Below are positions 33,537 to 36,711 of a DNA stretch of 36,711 bases, in pieces (the stretch's first letter is position 1; each line of letters begins with the position of its first letter). The stretch lies in the NCBI GenBank assembly GCA_001513105.1, contig LFSH01000082.1, forward strand, positions 101,832-138,542. The letters are read 5' to 3'. Both the position numbers and the translations under genes were made by a program. Source of the stretch: Clostridiales bacterium DTU070. Lineage in GTDB: Bacteria > Bacillota > Clostridia > DSM-8532. The notes beneath the pieces are model-generated. The model was given only the letters and a program-made list of their open reading frames with translations, did no database searches and was not told the origin of the DNA.

Positions 33537-36500
33537 TTACCATTCACCCAAAAGCTCCAGTACTGTAATCACTGCCTTTAGCAGCTCCTCCACCGTTGCT
33601 TTTTCGGAAGCGTGATAGGAATAATTCCCGTCAAGCTCCGCAATACCCAGGTCCAGGGCTATTACAACCCTGTTGTATAAGGCGTCGGGTATTTCCTTTG
33701 AATTTGAAATATGCATATATGTTGAAGGCTGCATCATTGCGGACGGTATACCGGTTTTGTAAGCATAAATCTCCACAACGAGGGAATCGGCCTGTCCCCT
33801 GTTGATATCCCTGTTTACCGAGGAAACAGGGATTATGTCTCCAATGCCGTAGAAATTAATCTTCGCTGCTGTTGACAGGTCCTTTACCTGTCCTGTTGTT
33901 CCGGTTACAATTTCAAACAGGGTAACAGCATTTTCCCCGGATACAAAATCGGCCGGGTAAAGGGTTCTGCCGAAAACCTTGCGCAGGTCATATTTTTGAG
34001 ACAGTTTTAGCAAATCCGGATCGGTAAAACCGTCTGTTTCGGGCACCGTAATCTGGTGAATGCTGAAAACGGTATATTCTCCCGGAACTTTTGCGGTTAT
34101 AAGCACATACGGGAACATCCAGCCTTTTACGCCCGACGGTTCCACCCACGTGGTTTTCCCGCGGGGCAGCATATACGGTACAGTAAGGTTCTGGCTGCTG
34201 TTGTAAAGCAATTTCAGCTTGATGCCGCCCGAAAGCTCAGTTAACTCCGATCTGTTGACTACCGAGGCTGAAAGCCCTCTTCCTCCGTCTATAATGTCCT
34301 TGATATATAATGACAGTTCTTCTTCTATTCTTTCTATGACAAGCTCTATCAGTTTCTCCAGGTCGGCATAGCTCTGATAGGTCATTGTGCTTTCCTTTTC
34401 AAGGAGTTTTTCCAGCTCCCTGTCCAGGATACCGTATTTGAACGGCCCTGAAGCATCAGGTTTTTTCAGTATGTTATATATTATCTCGTTAATTTCGGCG
34501 TATGTCCTTCTCATGTTCAGCGAAGCAAAGCCGATGTCAAATACCCCGGAGTCGTATGAATAGCCAAGGACGGGCAGGACAGATCCCTTTGCCTTCCGCC
34601 CGACAGTCAGTTCCAGCATTGTTTCCTTAACGCCGGTAACACCCGGATGCTTTTTCAGAACCTCGGGATTTACGGTATCGGCTGTAAATATCAGTTCCCC
34701 GCCTGCTATTTTAATGGTCAGGCGGCTGTTGGTCTTCTGAAGGGTTTCAATTATTTCCATAGGGATTATTATTACATCCTTGTCCGCATCGGGTTTCTCT
34801 TTCGATATATCAACGGTGACACCTGTATAACCTGCTGCCTTCATGAAGTTTGAAATCATCGCGCCCTTGAGAAGAACCCTGTTTACAGATTTATTCGGTT
34901 CATCAACGGTAAAATACAGTTTTTTCGTAAGTTTATCGGCCCTTGATTCAAAGATGTCCCTTATTTCATCACGCCTGTGATCGTCGTCATAGTCCTTCTG
35001 GCTGAAGTCGGTACGTATCGTAACAGGCCCGATATGGTTTGAATCATCCACATTTCTCGCCCATATCTTGACATAATACCGCGTATTCGACAAAAGCGGT
35101 TTCCTTACGTATGTTCCGTCGCTTTTTTTCTGCCTTGCCTGGTAAATCCTTGCATAGTACATGTATTTGTCGCTTTCGGTGTCTTCCACGTAAGCATTTG
35201 TTTTTTCACGGTAGAACTCTATCCTTGTTCCGTCCTTCAGGGTATACCCGTAATCGCTGTCTTCCTCATCCCTGTCATACTGCAGGGTTATATAATCATC
35301 ATAATCGTCGGTTCTCAGTTCTATGAAGTAATCATAGACCGGTTCTCCCTCAAAGCGTATTTCTATCTCATTCAGCGTGTTCCTTGTTTTCATCTGTATC
35401 GGCGCGCGGTATCGGCTGCGCCAGATTTCGTCATCGCTGTCATACCACATAGTGTCGTCGCCGTCGTTATAATAGGGCAGTATGTCGTACCATGTATCGG
35501 GTTCAAGATCATATAGCCTGAAATAATACCTTGTACCGTCCTTTACAACGGAATACCTGCTGCGGGGAAGCTCGGTATATGAATAGTCGGGCTGGCCTGC
35601 CTTTTTAATCATGACCTTAAGGTCCTCGGCCCGGACTCCCCTTGTCAGGCTTATGTTGAAACCTAACTGAACGTCGGCAACAGCTTCCAGGAACTTCGGT
35701 GCAGGAACCATTTTCGTTGTCACCGGGATGCTTACCCAGCTGCTGTATACGGCATCATCCGTCCCCCTGTTGCGCACCGCTCTTATACTGAAATAATAAA
35801 GGCGGTTGGGTTTTAAGAACGGCAGGTTAACCGGGAAACGCACCATACGGTTATTGCTTTCGTTGTACGAAAAGCCCAGCTCATACAGCTTTGTAGTATA
35901 TACGTCGATACTCAGCTCGGTATCGTTACTGTTTGTACTGTAATTCCTATATACATCCATAAAGCCGGGATTGTATGCATTTCCGATATGGTACTCGTCA
36001 TTGATATAATCCTCTTTCTTTGCATCGGGGCTTAACTTCTTTGTTGTACACACTATTTCATACGTAACGTCAGGTTCCGCATGCAGCCATGTAAGCGTTA
36101 CCTTTGCATCGGTAAGCTCCGGCTCGCCTCTTTCATTGGTTGCGATCGAAAACTCAACCGGTGTCCTGGGGAGTCTTGCAAGATCATCCGTGCTTCCCGA
36201 ATCGGTTTTCGGAGTTGTAATGAATTTTACGGGTGTTTCCTCGCCTGTAAGGAAATTATCCTCATCATCAACATACAAAACGGCCTGCATTTTGAAATAG
36301 TATGGGGTATTGGGCTTAAGAGGCTCGCCGTTTTCGGGAGGGAACCCGGTTATCAGCGTGGACAGAATCTCATCAGGATTATCATCGGGATACGTCGTAA
36401 CGATCGTATCCACGAGCCTGAAACTGCCTTCTTCATTCGTGTCGCTCATATACAGCCTGTACTCAATCCTGCGCCCGTTCATAACATCGGTGTATTTTTT

Positions 36501-36711
36501 CCAGTCTTCGTTTGTCAGTATCTTTGAAAAACTTACGCTTATTCCTTCAAACACTGGCTTTCCTGTTTCCGGATCCAGCTCATCCTCGGGCTCCACTCCA
36601 AGGCTAAAGCCGGGTATGGGTATCGGCATATCCTTTGCGGGATAGGTTGTGAAACTTACCACCGGAGATATATACGAAATTATTTCACTGAGCTTTTCCA
36701 TATCACCGTCA
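33537..36711 (-). CDS. large fibronectin type III-like surface protein, N-terminus beyond the window
   Basis: At least 1057 codons; the frame stays open to the window edge, so the true start and any signal peptide are outside. The visible part has about four fibronectin type III-like modules (about residues 1-570), with typical LKPNTPYYFKMQAVLYVDD, LKPNRLYYFSIRAVRNRG and LLSNTRYYVKIWARNVDDSN. A VIIIPMEIIETLQ...LTIKIAGGELIFTAD domain matches in pattern the beta-rich domain of the downstream protein. The stretch MLPRGKTTWVEPSG, then ITAKVPGEYTVFSIHQI, follows, and the C-terminus has degenerate SLH-like units ending TVLELLGEW. The stop lies 16 bp before the next start, so both are co-transcribed and are clear relatives. 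Confidence 0.82.
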   Translation of the reverse strand, partial: DGDMEKLSEIISYISPVVSFTTYPAKDMPIPIPGFSLGVEPEDELDPETGKPVFEGISVSFSKILTNEDWKKYTDVMNGRRIEYRLYMSDTNEEGSFRLVDTIVTTYPDDNPDEILSTLITGFPPENGEPLKPNTPYYFKMQAVLYVDDEDNFLTGEETPVKFITTPKTDSGSTDDLARLPRTPVEFSIATNERGEPELTDAKVTLTWLHAEPDVTYEIVCTTKKLSPDAKKEDYINDEYHIGNAYNPGFMDVYRNYSTNSNDTELSIDVYTTKLYELGFSYNESNNRMVRFPVNLPFLKPNRLYYFSIRAVRNRGTDDAVYSSWVSIPVTTKMVPAPKFLEAVADVQLGFNISLTRGVRAEDLKVMIKKAGQPDYSYTELPRSRYSVVKDGTRYYFRLYDLEPDTWYDILPYYNDGDDTMWYDSDDEIWRSRYRAPIQMKTRNTLNEIEIRFEGEPVYDYFIELRTDDYDDYITLQYDRDEEDSDYGYTLKDGTRIEFYREKTNAYVEDTESDKYMYYARIYQARQKKSDGTYVRKPLLSNTRYYVKIWARNVDDSNHIGPVTIRTDFSQKDYDDDHRRDEIRDIFESRADKLTKKLYFTVDEPNKSVNRVLLKGAMISNFMKAAGYTGVTVDISKEKPDADKDVIIIPMEIIETLQKTNSRLTIKIAGGELIFTADTVNPEVLKKHPGVTGVKETMLELTVGRKAKGSVLPVLGYSYDSGVFDIGFASLNMRRTYAEINEIIYNILKKPDASGPFKYGILDRELEKLLEKESTMTYQSYADLEKLIELVIERIEEELSLYIKDIIDGGRGLSASVVNRSELTELSGGIKLKLLYNSSQNLTVPYMLPRGKTTWVEPSGVKGWMFPYVLITAKVPGEYTVFSIHQITVPETDGFTDPDLLKLSQKYDLRKVFGRTLYPADFVSGENAVTLFEIVTGTTGQVKDLSTAAKINFYGIGDIIPVSSVNRDINRGQADSLVVEIYAYKTGIPSAMMQPSTYMHISNSKEIPDALYNRVVIALDLGIAELDGNYSYHASEKATVEELLKAVITVLELLGEW

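Noticed and set aside
29570-36711. Cellulosome parts (dockerin or cohesin) or glycosidase modules in the giant proteins
   Set aside because: No duplicated calcium-binding dockerin motif and no catalytic module signature is visible; only fibronectin III-like and SLH-like patterns.
1-36711. CRISPR arrays, insertion sequences, prophage or attachment sites
   Set aside because: No regularly spaced repeats, transposase or integrase reading, or tRNA-end duplication was seen.

Overview
The window reads as chromosomal DNA of an anaerobic Gram-positive clostridium that lives on plant polysaccharide. The evidence is moderate-to-low GC, strong AGGAGG-type ribosome binding sites with ATG, GTG and TTG starts, sigma-A type promoters, ThyX, DUF951 and DUF815 proteins, CUT1 sugar-transport genes of the LplB/YtcP/LplA kind, and a GH94 cellobiose phosphorylase. 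A Thermoclostridium/Acetivibrio-like cellulolytic clostridium fits best, but this is inferred from gene content and not from a database match.

Left part (1-11.1 kb) is a patchwork of small unrelated units. In order it holds a frameshifted gene end at the left edge, pcm overlapping an unknown gene, a YhcC-type radical SAM protein, a GNAT acetyltransferase and a gluconate-5-dehydrogenase-like SDR. Next comes an AT-rich pair made of a receiver-less LuxR-type regulator and a membrane histidine kinase. A beta-propeller lactonase, a lipoprotein, thyX and a GC-rich sugar isomerase/epimerase-like gene complete it. Between them lie stretches that look like decayed genes (7.98-8.25 kb and 9.73-10.15 kb).

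Middle part (11.2-22.7 kb) opens with a tiny secreted-peptide gene that has its own promoter, RBS and terminator but lacks one base in an A run, followed by a 62-codon ORF and tRNA-Thr(GGU). Then comes a sugar-utilisation block on the + strand: a membrane-spanning AraC regulator, two ABC permeases and a solute-binding lipoprotein, with no ATPase gene. Facing it on the - strand are a LacI regulator and cellobiose phosphorylase. An identical 15-bp near-palindrome lies in front of both lacI and the phosphorylase gene. Together these suggest import of a beta-glucoside or cello-oligosaccharide and intracellular phosphorolysis to glucose-1-phosphate and glucose. tRNA-Gly(CCC) closes the block.

Right part (22.7-36.7 kb) carries an acyl-CoA synthetase-like enzyme and a - strand run of DUF815 ATPase, a STAS protein lacking the usual phospho-serine, and DUF951. 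A gene-free stretch ends in a strong terminator with no gene in front of it. Next are a YfbR-like 5'-deoxynucleotidase convergent with murA, and two very large tandem secreted proteins built of fibronectin type III-like domains with SLH-like C-termini. The upstream one runs off the right edge.
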